A DNA stretch of 20,781 nucleotides from the NCBI GenBank assembly GCA_947631285.1, contig CANRKS010000010.1, positions 1 through 20,781 on the forward strand, written 5' to 3'. A program made the translations under genes and the position numbers. The notes beneath the pieces are model-generated. The model was not told the DNA's origin. It saw nothing but the letters and a program-made list of their open reading frames with translations, and ran no database searches. Of this stretch, positions 1-5,628 are shown piece by piece (position 1 is the stretch's first letter; every line of letters starts with the position of its first letter). The DNA is from an uncultured Bacilli bacterium. Lineage in GTDB: Bacteria > Bacillota_I > Bacilli_A > RF39 > UBA660.

Positions 1-413
1 ATAGCAAAAGTAGGCCCTGATATTACACAAATATTATTCGTGTTTAATATATTTTTAACTACTACTGATAAAGGATTTAAAGTTTTATCATCAATTCCTT
101 TAGAAGCAATACAAATCGGAGTCTTTTGATAATAAGGCTTCATCTTTTCACAAACACTAGCTATATATTTGGAAGAAGTAATTAAAAAGATCATTTGTGA
201 ATTTCGTAAAGCTTCTTCATAACTATCCGTTATAGAAACATTTTTAGAAAATTTAACATGAGGAAATATTCTTTTAACCATATGATTTTTTAAAAATTCT
301 TCTTTTGTTTCTTCATTTTCGGTCCAGAGCATTATTTCGTTATTTTCTCTTTTAGCTAACATTTTAGCAATACCTAAACTATATGCTCCCGTTCCCATAA
401 TTGTTATTTTCAT
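1..413 (-). CDS. gpsA: Glycerol-3-phosphate dehydrogenase [NAD(P)+], partial (N-terminal 137 residues)
   Basis: GpsA reduces dihydroxyacetone phosphate to sn-glycerol-3-phosphate, the backbone for phospholipid synthesis, in the cytoplasm. The gene runs off the left edge, so only residues 1-137 are visible. They form an N-terminal Rossmann fold: MKITIMGTGAYSLGIA carries the glycine-rich GxGAxS nucleotide loop (about residues 7-14), and the last visible residues, SGPTFA, match the family motif SGPS/TFA. The start at 413 is preceded by AAGGA about 6 nt upstream. An ATG 7 nt further upstream is in another frame. The gene is divergent from the recombinase at 493, with its own extended -10 promoter. 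The family call is secure; activity cannot be judged because the catalytic C-terminal domain is outside the window. Confidence 0.93.
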   Translation of the reverse strand, partial: MKITIMGTGAYSLGIAKMLAKRENNEIMLWTENEETKEEFLKNHMVKRIFPHVKFSKNVSITDSYEEALRNSQMIFLITSSKYIASVCEKMKPYYQKTPICIASKGIDDKTLNPLSVVVKNILNTNNICVISGPTFA

Positions 414-441
414 TTTTCATCCTTCATTTCCCATTTATTTA

Positions 442-450
442 ATTATATCA
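442..450 (-). promoter_or_regulatory. Extended -10 promoter of gpsA
   Basis: Read on the minus strand this is TGATATAAT, a perfect TATAAT with the TGN extension. The -35 region at 17-nt spacing is poor (TTTAAT), as expected for extended -10 promoters. It lies about 29 nt upstream of the gpsA start and back-to-back with the recombinase promoter. Confidence 0.65.
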
Positions 451-476
451 AAATGATGGCTAATATTAAATATTTT

Positions 477-485
477 TGCTATAAT
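477..485 (+). promoter_or_regulatory. Extended -10 promoter of the tyrosine recombinase gene
   Basis: TGCTATAAT, a perfect extended -10. The -35 at 17-nt spacing (TGGCTA, 457-462) is weak. A start of transcription about 7 nt after the box falls at 492-493, right on the GTG at 493, so the mRNA would be leaderless or have a leader of about 9 nt to the ATG at 502. Confidence 0.65.
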
Positions 486-492
486 TTAAATA

Positions 493-1404
493 GTGATAAA
501 AATGAAAGAAGAAATAAAATTAGACCCTTTATGTGAAGAGTATTTAAGCTATTTAAAATATGAACGAAAACTATCTTTAAATACTTATAATAGTTACCGT
601 TATAATTTAATTAAAATTACTGAGTTCTTTCTTCCCCAAAATATTAGCAATTTAACCGAAGATGATATTAGAATGTTTCTTTATAAAAGTGAAGAGAGTA
701 GTAAAACTAAAGCGCATTATTTAACCGTTTTAAAATCATTTTATGATTATTTATTAGATAATAACAAAATAAAAATTAATCCTTGTCTTAATATTAAAAT
801 GCCCAAAATACCTCAAACATTGCCTAAATTTTTAACAGTAGAGGAGATTAATCAATTACTTGATATTAACCCGACAACCCCTATTTTATATCGTAATAAA
901 GCAATGCTTGAACTTTTATATGCTACTGGAATGCGAATTAGCGAACTTTTAAATTTAACTTTAGCTAATTATAATGAAGATGGTTGTTATGTAAAAGTAA
1001 TGGGGAAGGGAAGTAAAGAACGTCTAATCCCTATTAGTGATATTACCATTAAATATTTAAATCTTTATATAAATGAATATCGTCCTTTAATATTAAAAAC
1101 AAAAGAAAGCGATTATTTATTTGTAAATTATACTGGTTCGAAAATGTCCCGCCAAGGATTTTTTAAAATTCTTAAAGAAAGATGCCGCGAAGCCCATATT
1201 GATAAAGAAATATCACCCCATGTATTAAGGCATTCTTTTGCCACCCATTTATTAAATAATGGGGCTGATCTCCGAGTTATTCAAGAACTCTTAGGCCATG
1301 AAAATATATCGACAACGGAAATTTATTCCCATATATCAAAAGAAAAAATAATTGCTGATTATCAAAAGCATCCGCATTATGAAAAAAATGAGAAAGACAA
1401 TTAA
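493..1404 (+). CDS. Tyrosine recombinase, XerC/XerD type
   Basis: Site-specific recombinase of the Xer family, which cuts and rejoins DNA through a 3'-phosphotyrosine; chromosomal members resolve chromosome dimers at dif. The 303 residues match a normal Xer length. The N-terminal SAM-like core-binding domain is about residues 10-100 and the catalytic domain about 115-300. The full catalytic set is visible: R148 (TGMRIS), K172 (GKGSKE), H243/R246 (PHVLRH), H269 (LGHE) and Y278 (TEIYSH). Start is either GTG 493 or ATG 502; neither has a clear SD, and the promoter sits so close that a leaderless mRNA is likely. It is not flanked by phage or integron genes, which favours a housekeeping Xer. XerC and XerD cannot be told apart here, and a single-recombinase XerS/XerA-like role is possible. 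Confidence 0.93.
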   Translation: MIKMKEEIKLDPLCEEYLSYLKYERKLSLNTYNSYRYNLIKITEFFLPQNISNLTEDDIRMFLYKSEESSKTKAHYLTVLKSFYDYLLDNNKIKINPCLNIKMPKIPQTLPKFLTVEEINQLLDINPTTPILYRNKAMLELLYATGMRISELLNLTLANYNEDGCYVKVMGKGSKERLIPISDITIKYLNLYINEYRPLILKTKESDYLFVNYTGSKMSRQGFFKILKERCREAHIDKEISPHVLRHSFATHLLNNGADLRVIQELLGHENISTTEIYSHISKEKIIADYQKHPHYEKNEKDN

Positions 1405-1417
1405 TCATGTCTTTCTC
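1390..1417. terminator. Bidirectional terminator shared by the recombinase and the RSNN mini-protein
   Basis: A perfect 10-bp inverted repeat: GAGAAAGACA (1390-1399), 8-nt loop, TGTCTTTCTC (1408-1417). A T-run follows on the plus strand (1420-1426) and A-rich DNA precedes it, giving a T-run for the minus strand too. It overlaps the recombinase stop codon. Confidence 0.85.
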
Positions 1418-1427
1418 AACTTTTTTA

Positions 1428-1571
1428 TTATCTACTTTGGTTGTTACTACGAGATTTGTTGTTGCTTCTTGAATTGTTTGCGTTACTTCTGTTATTACTT
1501 CTACTGTTGCATGATTGCTCTTTGTTGTTACTACGAGAGTTATTTGCTTCTTTGTTATTATTTCTACTCAT
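1428..1571 (-). CDS. Asn/Ser/Arg-repeat mini-protein (47 aa), function unknown
   Basis: A small open frame of 47 codons plus TAA. It begins ATG AGT AGA AAT and is preceded by a strong SD (AGGAGGG, about 1583-1589 on the minus strand). The product is almost only Asn, Ser and Arg with a few Lys, Ala, Gln and Glu and one Cys (residue 21). The unit RSNN recurs five times, sometimes with a following K. It has no hydrophobic core and would be basic and disordered. It ends 10 nt before the shared terminator at 1390-1417, so it looks like a single-gene transcript. A promoter candidate lies at 1619-1648. I do not recognise a family. An RNA- or DNA-binding tail-like peptide or a spore/stress small basic protein are guesses. 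The strong SD, clean stop and terminator make it likely to be real. Confidence 0.7.
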   Translation of the reverse strand: MSRNNNKEANNSRSNNKEQSCNSRSNNRSNANNSRSNNKSRSNNQSR

Positions 1572-1618
1572 ATTTTTTCTTCCCTCCTGATATTATTATG
1601 GTCGGGATTTTTAAATTA

Positions 1619-1648
1619 ATACTAACATGAGCTGATTATTTTTGGCAA
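1619..1648 (-). promoter_or_regulatory. Candidate promoter of the RSNN mini-protein
   Basis: On the minus strand TTGCCA (1643-1648) and TAGTAT (1619-1624) are spaced by 18 nt. The -35 is good (5/6) and the -10 weak (4/6). The leader to the start would be about 40 nt. Confidence 0.35.
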
Positions 1649-1660
1649 TATATGGCTTAA

Positions 1661-2407
1661 TTACCAGATAAAAAGATTAAAAACAATAAATAAAAATCCG
1701 CCGAATAATCCCAAATAAATAAATTTGTTTTCTTGATAAGATTTGGCTTTAGGAAACATTTCTTCAATAGCTAAAGTAATCATAATACCGGCGACAAATA
1801 AAAGAATAATGCTAATCATAACATCAGTTATATAATTTTTTAAAAAGATGAAGGCTAAAAGAGCACCAAATGGTTCGGCTAAACCAGAAAGGAAAGTAGG
1901 CCATAAAGCTTTCTTTTTTGATTTAGTTGCGTAATAAATGGGTACTGCAATAGAAATACCTTCCGGAATATTATGAAGCATAATAGCTAAAGATAATTTA
2001 AGACCTAAGCCCTCATCTTGAACACTTCCAATAAATGTTGCAATTCCTTCTGGAAAATTATGGATAATTAAAGCAATCATACTAAGAATTCCTAATTTAT
2101 ATAAAGAATCTGGTTGCATTTTTAAAAAATGATTAATAATAAATACGGATAAACTTCCGATAATTAAAGATAGAAAAATAATAACCCAAGATGAAAAAGA
2201 TGAAAAATTAAAAAGAATACTAAATAAAGAAGAAGGAATTAAATCAGTTAAACTAATACCTATCATAATAGCTAGGGAAAAAGAAAGACAAAAAGTAATA
2301 AATTTATTAACATTCTCATTACTTATTTTAAAAAAGATAACTATTCCACCCAATAGAGTAGACATACCTGCTAAAGAAGATATAAGAAAGGCATTAAGCG
2401 TACTCAT
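1661..2407 (-). CDS. ZIP-family divalent metal transporter (ZupT-like)
   Basis: Inner-membrane transporter of the ZIP family, which imports Zn2+ and often Fe2+ or Mn2+. The 248 residues are nearly all hydrophobic, with about eight membrane segments. The signature metal-binding motifs are both present: HNFPEG at 116-121 (TM4) and HNIPEG at 145-150 (TM5), followed by the SGLAEPFGA segment (E178) and EEMFP near 215-219. The loop between TM3 and TM4 is short and has no His-rich stretch, as in ZupT/GufA-type proteins. The start at 2407 follows AGGTGA at moderate spacing. It stands alone, with over 400 bp of non-coding DNA upstream. The substrate cannot be read from sequence. No clear terminator was found downstream. 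Confidence 0.93.
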   Translation of the reverse strand: MSTLNAFLISSLAGMSTLLGGIVIFFKISNENVNKFITFCLSFSLAIMIGISLTDLIPSSLFSILFNFSSFSSWVIIFLSLIIGSLSVFIINHFLKMQPDSLYKLGILSMIALIIHNFPEGIATFIGSVQDEGLGLKLSLAIMLHNIPEGISIAVPIYYATKSKKKALWPTFLSGLAEPFGALLAFIFLKNYITDVMISIILLFVAGIMITLAIEEMFPKAKSYQENKFIYLGLFGGFLFIVFNLFIW

Positions 2408-2808
2408 ATATATTTCACCTATTAAATAATATGATTACTAATAAATATTATTTATAAATTAAGAAAGAGTATAAGGATAATATTATTAATGGACTAGTGT
2501 TTCGAAGCTGTTGGTTTACATAATATACATTATGCAATCTTTATGTATGGCTTATTTATTGCTATATTTTACTAATTATTATTTAACTATTTAATTACTA
2601 CTACTAATTTTATATTTAAAAATATTTTTTTAAACTTAAATTATGAAAATTATTTTTTACTTTAATCTGAATTTGTTTTTTTTATTTATAACCTTATTAA
2701 ATATATTTAATTAGGATATAATACGCGTATATCCTATTATTTATATATTATATAAGGATATATACATATACCCTACTTTTTTATATAAAAGGGGAGGGAT
2801 GACTTTAA
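2408..2808. other. AT-rich non-coding region with palindromes
   Basis: About 400 bp with no credible gene on either strand: short frames lack SD sites, and the plus-strand ATG at 2799 abuts a G-rich run and reads through the antisense of a real gene. It holds a perfect inverted repeat CATAAT-ATAC-ATTATG (2519-2534) and a cluster of palindromes at 2696-2774 (listed separately). The left part must contain the promoter of the ZIP gene, but I could not pick out one clear site. Confidence 0.7.
2696..2774. repeat. Cluster of four adjoining palindromes
   Basis: Four dyads lie almost edge to edge: a perfect 16-bp palindrome ATTAAATATATTTAAT (2696-2711); a 9-bp inverted repeat TAGGATATA / TATATCCTA around ATACGCG (2712-2736); a 15-bp odd palindrome with arms TTATATA / TATATAA (2741-2755); and an imperfect 20-bp palindrome (2755-2774, 8 of 10 pairs). 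The second and fourth share the arm AGGATATA. As minus-strand RNA the two mismatches of the last become G-U pairs. It could be an operator array, a cruciform site or a structured RNA. Confidence 0.6.
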
Positions 2809-2838
2809 AAAGAGTGAGGTTAAATTTTCTCACTCTTT
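2809..2838 (-). terminator. Terminator of the HTH / Cys-rich membrane protein unit
   Basis: A perfect 10-bp stem, AAAGAGTGAG with CTCACTCTTT, around a 10-nt loop that contains the stop codon of the gene ending at 2820. On the minus strand the stem runs into TTTTT. Confidence 0.8.
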
Positions 2839-3641
2839 ATCCAATAATAATTATCATCATTACCTTTTTTATAAGTATGTTTAAAAATTGTTCCATACTT
2901 TTTAATAAAGGCAAAATCAATTTTTTTAGCATCAAGATTACTATAAGCATTACTACAACTAGTATTTTCTTTTCCATTAACATAAGAAGTGTAGCACTTC
3001 TCTCCTATTAATTTGATAAAATAATCATAAATAATTATTTCATCTTTTTTTTGATTAGCCTTTTTAATTCCTCGATAAACGGAAATATTACTACCAACTG
3101 TATAGGTAACTTCATCAGAAAGCCCACAATAATATTGATTATCTTTCAAAAAGCAAATATGAGAACCATCTATTTTAAAAGATTTAAGATCATCACTTAC
3201 AGAATCACCAAACATTTCCACATACAACTTCTCTACTTCTTCCCTTGGATAAATACTAACTTGACATTCTTTGGTTCCCTCTTCAGTCTTAAATGTCATT
3301 CCATCTGTTTCACATAAGCCATCTTTTTCTTTCGCTTTATATGTTTTATCATCTACTTTTTCAATATCAGCTTTATGATAAGCTAGACATATTTTATTTT
3401 CTTCTTTAACATCTTTAGATTCCACTACTCCATCAGTGTAACTAAAAAGGCCTTCACAATTTCCTAAATCTTCCGTACTAAAATAATTATGTAAAGAAGT
3501 AACTATTTTACTTTCTGGATCAATACTTTTACCACTAATAATCTTAAAGGCTAGTAAAATAAGTGCAATAATTACTAATATAATAATTAGAAAGATTAAA
3601 AAAGTATCATTTTCTTTTTTTTCTTCTTTATTCTTAGCCAT
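2820..3641 (-). CDS. Single-pass membrane protein with Cys-rich extracytoplasmic domain, function unknown
   Basis: 273 residues that I cannot assign to a family. A short charged N-terminus (residues 1-12, Lys/Glu-rich) is followed by one membrane segment (about 13-34), so the remaining 240 residues are probably outside the cell. That part has eight Cys (62, 85, 110, 126, 163, 172, 216, 229), enough for four disulfides, and is rich in Lys, Asp and Glu with several Tyr. No enzymatic motif is apparent. The start at 3641 follows AGGAT/AGGG. It is the second gene of a unit with the HTH protein (11-nt gap) and ends inside a strong terminator. The context suggests a membrane partner of that regulator, such as a sensor or a regulated surface protein, but this is only inference from position. 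Confidence 0.8.
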   Translation of the reverse strand: MAKNKEEKKENDTFLIFLIIILVIIALILLAFKIISGKSIDPESKIVTSLHNYFSTEDLGNCEGLFSYTDGVVESKDVKEENKICLAYHKADIEKVDDKTYKAKEKDGLCETDGMTFKTEEGTKECQVSIYPREEVEKLYVEMFGDSVSDDLKSFKIDGSHICFLKDNQYYCGLSDEVTYTVGSNISVYRGIKKANQKKDEIIIYDYFIKLIGEKCYTSYVNGKENTSCSNAYSNLDAKKIDFAFIKKYGTIFKHTYKKGNDDNYYWIKSEKI

Positions 3642-3652
3642 TTACCCTATCC

Positions 3653-4423
3653 TTATACCTTTCTAGATTGAATCTCAGCTATTTTTTCAAAAACTTCAGC
3701 TGCATTACTTTCATTTATTTCTGTATAACCAAGTTCTTTTAAAGCTTGAATTTTAGTGGTATTAAGTTGTTGAGTTCGACTTAATTTTTCTTCTTTTTTA
3801 GCTTCTATCTCTTGAACAAATCTCTTATGGCTTTCCATTACTTTACTCTTACTTGCTCCCCCATTATTATAAAGAGTTAAAGCTGAGTATAAAATACTTT
3901 CAAAAATAAATTGTTTATCTTCATTAAAGGCATATTCATCAGAACCAATAAAACCATTAGTCTTGGCCATATAAGCTAAAATATATTTAATTTCTGGAAC
4001 ATTATCCATTGATTGCAATAAATTATGTAAATATTTAATGGCCGAAAAATCATTATTTTTATTTTCTTCTAATTTTTCTTTTAATAAAAAAGTAATATCA
4101 TTAAGTAAAATTCGGCTTTCCTTATCTAACCCTTTTAAATCCAAAATACTATCAAAATCACTACCACTTTTAACGCCAATGTTAAGTCTTTTTTCAACAT
4201 TCATCAAATATTCAGTATCAACTTTTATACTTTCTAATTCTTCTTTAGTACCCTCTTTTAAATCCAAAAGTTGAAGTAAAAGAATTTTCTTTTCTTTAGG
4301 CCATTTATCTAAACTATCTAGGACTAAATAATTATAGACCATTTGTCTAGATACTCCTAAATACTTTGAAAGTCTAACTTTTGAAACCCCTAATTCTTGT
4401 AATAAATCATTTAACTTGTCCAT
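3653..4423 (-). CDS. HTH (XRE-like) protein with long helical C-terminus, function unknown
   Basis: 256 residues from ATG 4423; an in-frame GTG at 4432 would add three. The N-terminal 50 residues form a helix-turn-helix: LGVSKVRLSKYLGVSRQMVYNYLV (about 11-34) has the shape of an XRE/Cro-type recognition unit. The rest (about 55-256) is charged and predicted helical, without a metal, sensor or enzyme motif that I recognise, and it ends in an Ala/Glu/Lys-rich coil. It is the first gene of a two-gene unit with the Cys-rich membrane protein, under a strong TTGACA/TATAAT promoter whose -10 lies in an AT palindrome, which would fit autoregulation. DNA binding is likely; target and signal are unknown. 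Confidence 0.8.
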   Translation of the reverse strand: MDKLNDLLQELGVSKVRLSKYLGVSRQMVYNYLVLDSLDKWPKEKKILLLQLLDLKEGTKEELESIKVDTEYLMNVEKRLNIGVKSGSDFDSILDLKGLDKESRILLNDITFLLKEKLEENKNNDFSAIKYLHNLLQSMDNVPEIKYILAYMAKTNGFIGSDEYAFNEDKQFIFESILYSALTLYNNGGASKSKVMESHKRFVQEIEAKKEEKLSRTQQLNTTKIQALKELGYTEINESNAAEVFEKIAEIQSRKV

Positions 4424-4455
4424 TACACACACTACTTTCTATAATTTACAATATA

Positions 4456-4485
4456 ATTATATATAACTTAACACTTATTTGTCAA
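4456..4485 (-). promoter_or_regulatory. Consensus promoter of the HTH / membrane protein unit
   Basis: On the minus strand TTGACA (4480-4485), 18-nt spacer, TATAAT (4456-4461): both hexamers are perfect. The -10 lies within a 12-bp perfect palindrome (ATATAATTATAT, 4451-4462), a possible operator, although such AT palindromes arise easily by chance here. Confidence 0.75.
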
Positions 4486-4499
4486 CTAAAAACTAGTTT

Positions 4500-5147
4500 C
4501 TATTTCAAATCATTCTTTTTTATGATATAGAGTTTCTTCTTTTTATAAAAACAATAAAATATATCTTTAACATTTAAATTTTTAGAATTTAAAGTATATT
4601 CTAACCAACTTATATTTTTACCAATATATTTTAAAGCTTTCTTTTGAATACTTCCATCTAATATTAATGGCATGGGATAAGCAGAAGGTATTTTTAAAAC
4701 ATTATATTTAAAGATTGATAGTTTCCCATTAGGCTCTAAAAAAGCATACTCTACTTCATCAATATCTTTTATTTCTTTTTGTCTTAAACTTAAAAGAAGG
4801 TTATCCATACTATAACGTTGCTTAACCATCTCATGATAATTAACTTTTCCATGACAAATAATTAAAGATGGTTTACCATCAAAAAAAGTTCTAACAACAC
4901 GAGATTTAATCGAAATAAACGCTAACATAATTTCTAAAATAACTAATAAAGAAATAGGTAAAACAGTTAAAAAAATACTATCTTTAGTGTTTTCAATTGA
5001 TATAGCAATTAATTCAGCAATTAAGATTGAAACAATTAAATCTATTACTCCTAATTGGCCTATTTCTCTTTTACCCATGATTCGAAAACATAAAAGAACA
5101 AAAAAGTAAAAGAATAATGTTCTAAATAAGACTTGAAACATTTCCAT
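4500..5147 (-). CDS. DUF421 family membrane protein (YetF/YkjA-like)
   Basis: Membrane protein of the DUF421 family, present in many Bacillota; relatives such as YetF, YdfR and YkjA have no settled biochemical role. From ATG 5147 it has 215 residues. Two to three membrane segments fill the first 80 residues, including the family motif MGKREIGQLGVIDLIVSIL, and a cytoplasmic part follows with DGKPSLII, KQRYSMDNLLLSLRQK, DIDEVEYAFLEPNGKLSI and PLILDGSI, all typical of the family. ATG 5147 is chosen because AGGTGA sits 4 nt upstream, whereas the in-frame ATG at 5180 has no SD and would add an atypical 11 residues. It is divergent from the TIGR04086-type gene at 5224 and runs toward the HTH unit without a clear terminator. 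Confidence 0.92.
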   Translation of the reverse strand: MEMFQVLFRTLFFYFFVLLCFRIMGKREIGQLGVIDLIVSILIAELIAISIENTKDSIFLTVLPISLLVILEIMLAFISIKSRVVRTFFDGKPSLIICHGKVNYHEMVKQRYSMDNLLLSLRQKEIKDIDEVEYAFLEPNGKLSIFKYNVLKIPSAYPMPLILDGSIQKKALKYIGKNISWLEYTLNSKNLNVKDIFYCFYKKKKLYIIKKNDLK

Positions 5148-5223
5148 GGTATCACCTAAATATATTATGGTATTATTCATATATTTTTAATCATTATATT
5201 ATAATTTACTAGGTGATATTATT

Positions 5224-5592
5224 TTGAATAAATTAATTAATTATGCTAAATTTATAGCCATTTTTCTTATTTTAGAATTATTGTTTACCTTTTTTGTTTC
5301 TCTTCTTAATTTACTTGGTTTAAACAGTGGTATTACGACAATAATTATCTTTATTTTAAATATTATATTATTCTTTATCTTATCTTTTATAAATGCCTCT
5401 AAGATAAAGAAAAAAGGCTATTTAGAAGGTATTATCATTGGCCTTATTTTTATTATTCTAATGGTTTTAATTAAAATAATTTTATTTGATAACACTTTTA
5501 GTATTTCTACATTTATCTATTATTTAATCTTACTTCTTACAAGTCTATTTGGAGGAATGACGGGAGTAAATAAAAAAGAAAAGCAAAAATAG
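5224..5592 (+). CDS. TIGR04086-type small membrane protein (YrzE-like)
   Basis: 122 residues with four hydrophobic segments (about 9-32, 38-57, 68-87, 93-113), separated by a short basic loop KIKKKGY, and a Lys-rich tail. Size, four-helix layout and the GYLEGIIIGL and LFGGMTGVN segments resemble the TIGR04086 (YrzE) family of Bacillota membrane proteins of unknown function. The start is a TTG at 5224, supported by AGGTGA at 5211-5216, seven nt upstream. It is divergent from the DUF421 gene with a short shared promoter region, and is followed by a good terminator. Family assignment rests on my reading of the pattern, so it is likely rather than certain. Confidence 0.78.
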   Translation: MNKLINYAKFIAIFLILELLFTFFVSLLNLLGLNSGITTIIIFILNIILFFILSFINASKIKKKGYLEGIIIGLIFIILMVLIKIILFDNTFSISTFIYYLILLLTSLFGGMTGVNKKEKQK

Positions 5593-5599
5593 CATCTAA

Positions 5600-5620
5600 A
5601 AACCCGAGTATTTCGGGTTT
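5600..5620. terminator. Terminator between the TIGR04086-type gene and the secreted protein
   Basis: Stem AAACCCGA (5600-5607), loop GTATT, stem TCGGGTTT (5613-5620), followed by TATTTATT. It lies between the two convergent stop codons and probably serves both strands. Confidence 0.82.
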
Positions 5621-5628
5621 ATTTATTA

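Noticed and set aside
1590..1600. Hairpin hiding the SD of the RSNN gene (TCCC with GGGA)
   Set aside because: Only four base pairs and a long loop; too weak to claim.
1352..1630. Plus-strand frame of 92 residues
   Set aside because: Cys/Tyr/Phe-rich low-complexity reading that overlaps the recombinase end, its terminator and the antisense of the RSNN gene, without an SD.
2462..2495. Fur/Zur/MntR-like operator upstream of the ZIP gene
   Set aside because: GATAATATTATTA resembles a Fur box only loosely, and in such AT-rich DNA the match is not informative.
2799..3011. Plus-strand frame of 70 residues
   Set aside because: The G-rich run abuts the ATG with no spacing, and the frame is antisense to the Cys-rich membrane protein and its terminator.
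3051..4274. Plus-strand frames at 3051-3317 and 4038-4274
   Set aside because: Antisense shadows of the membrane protein and HTH genes; no SD or promoter.
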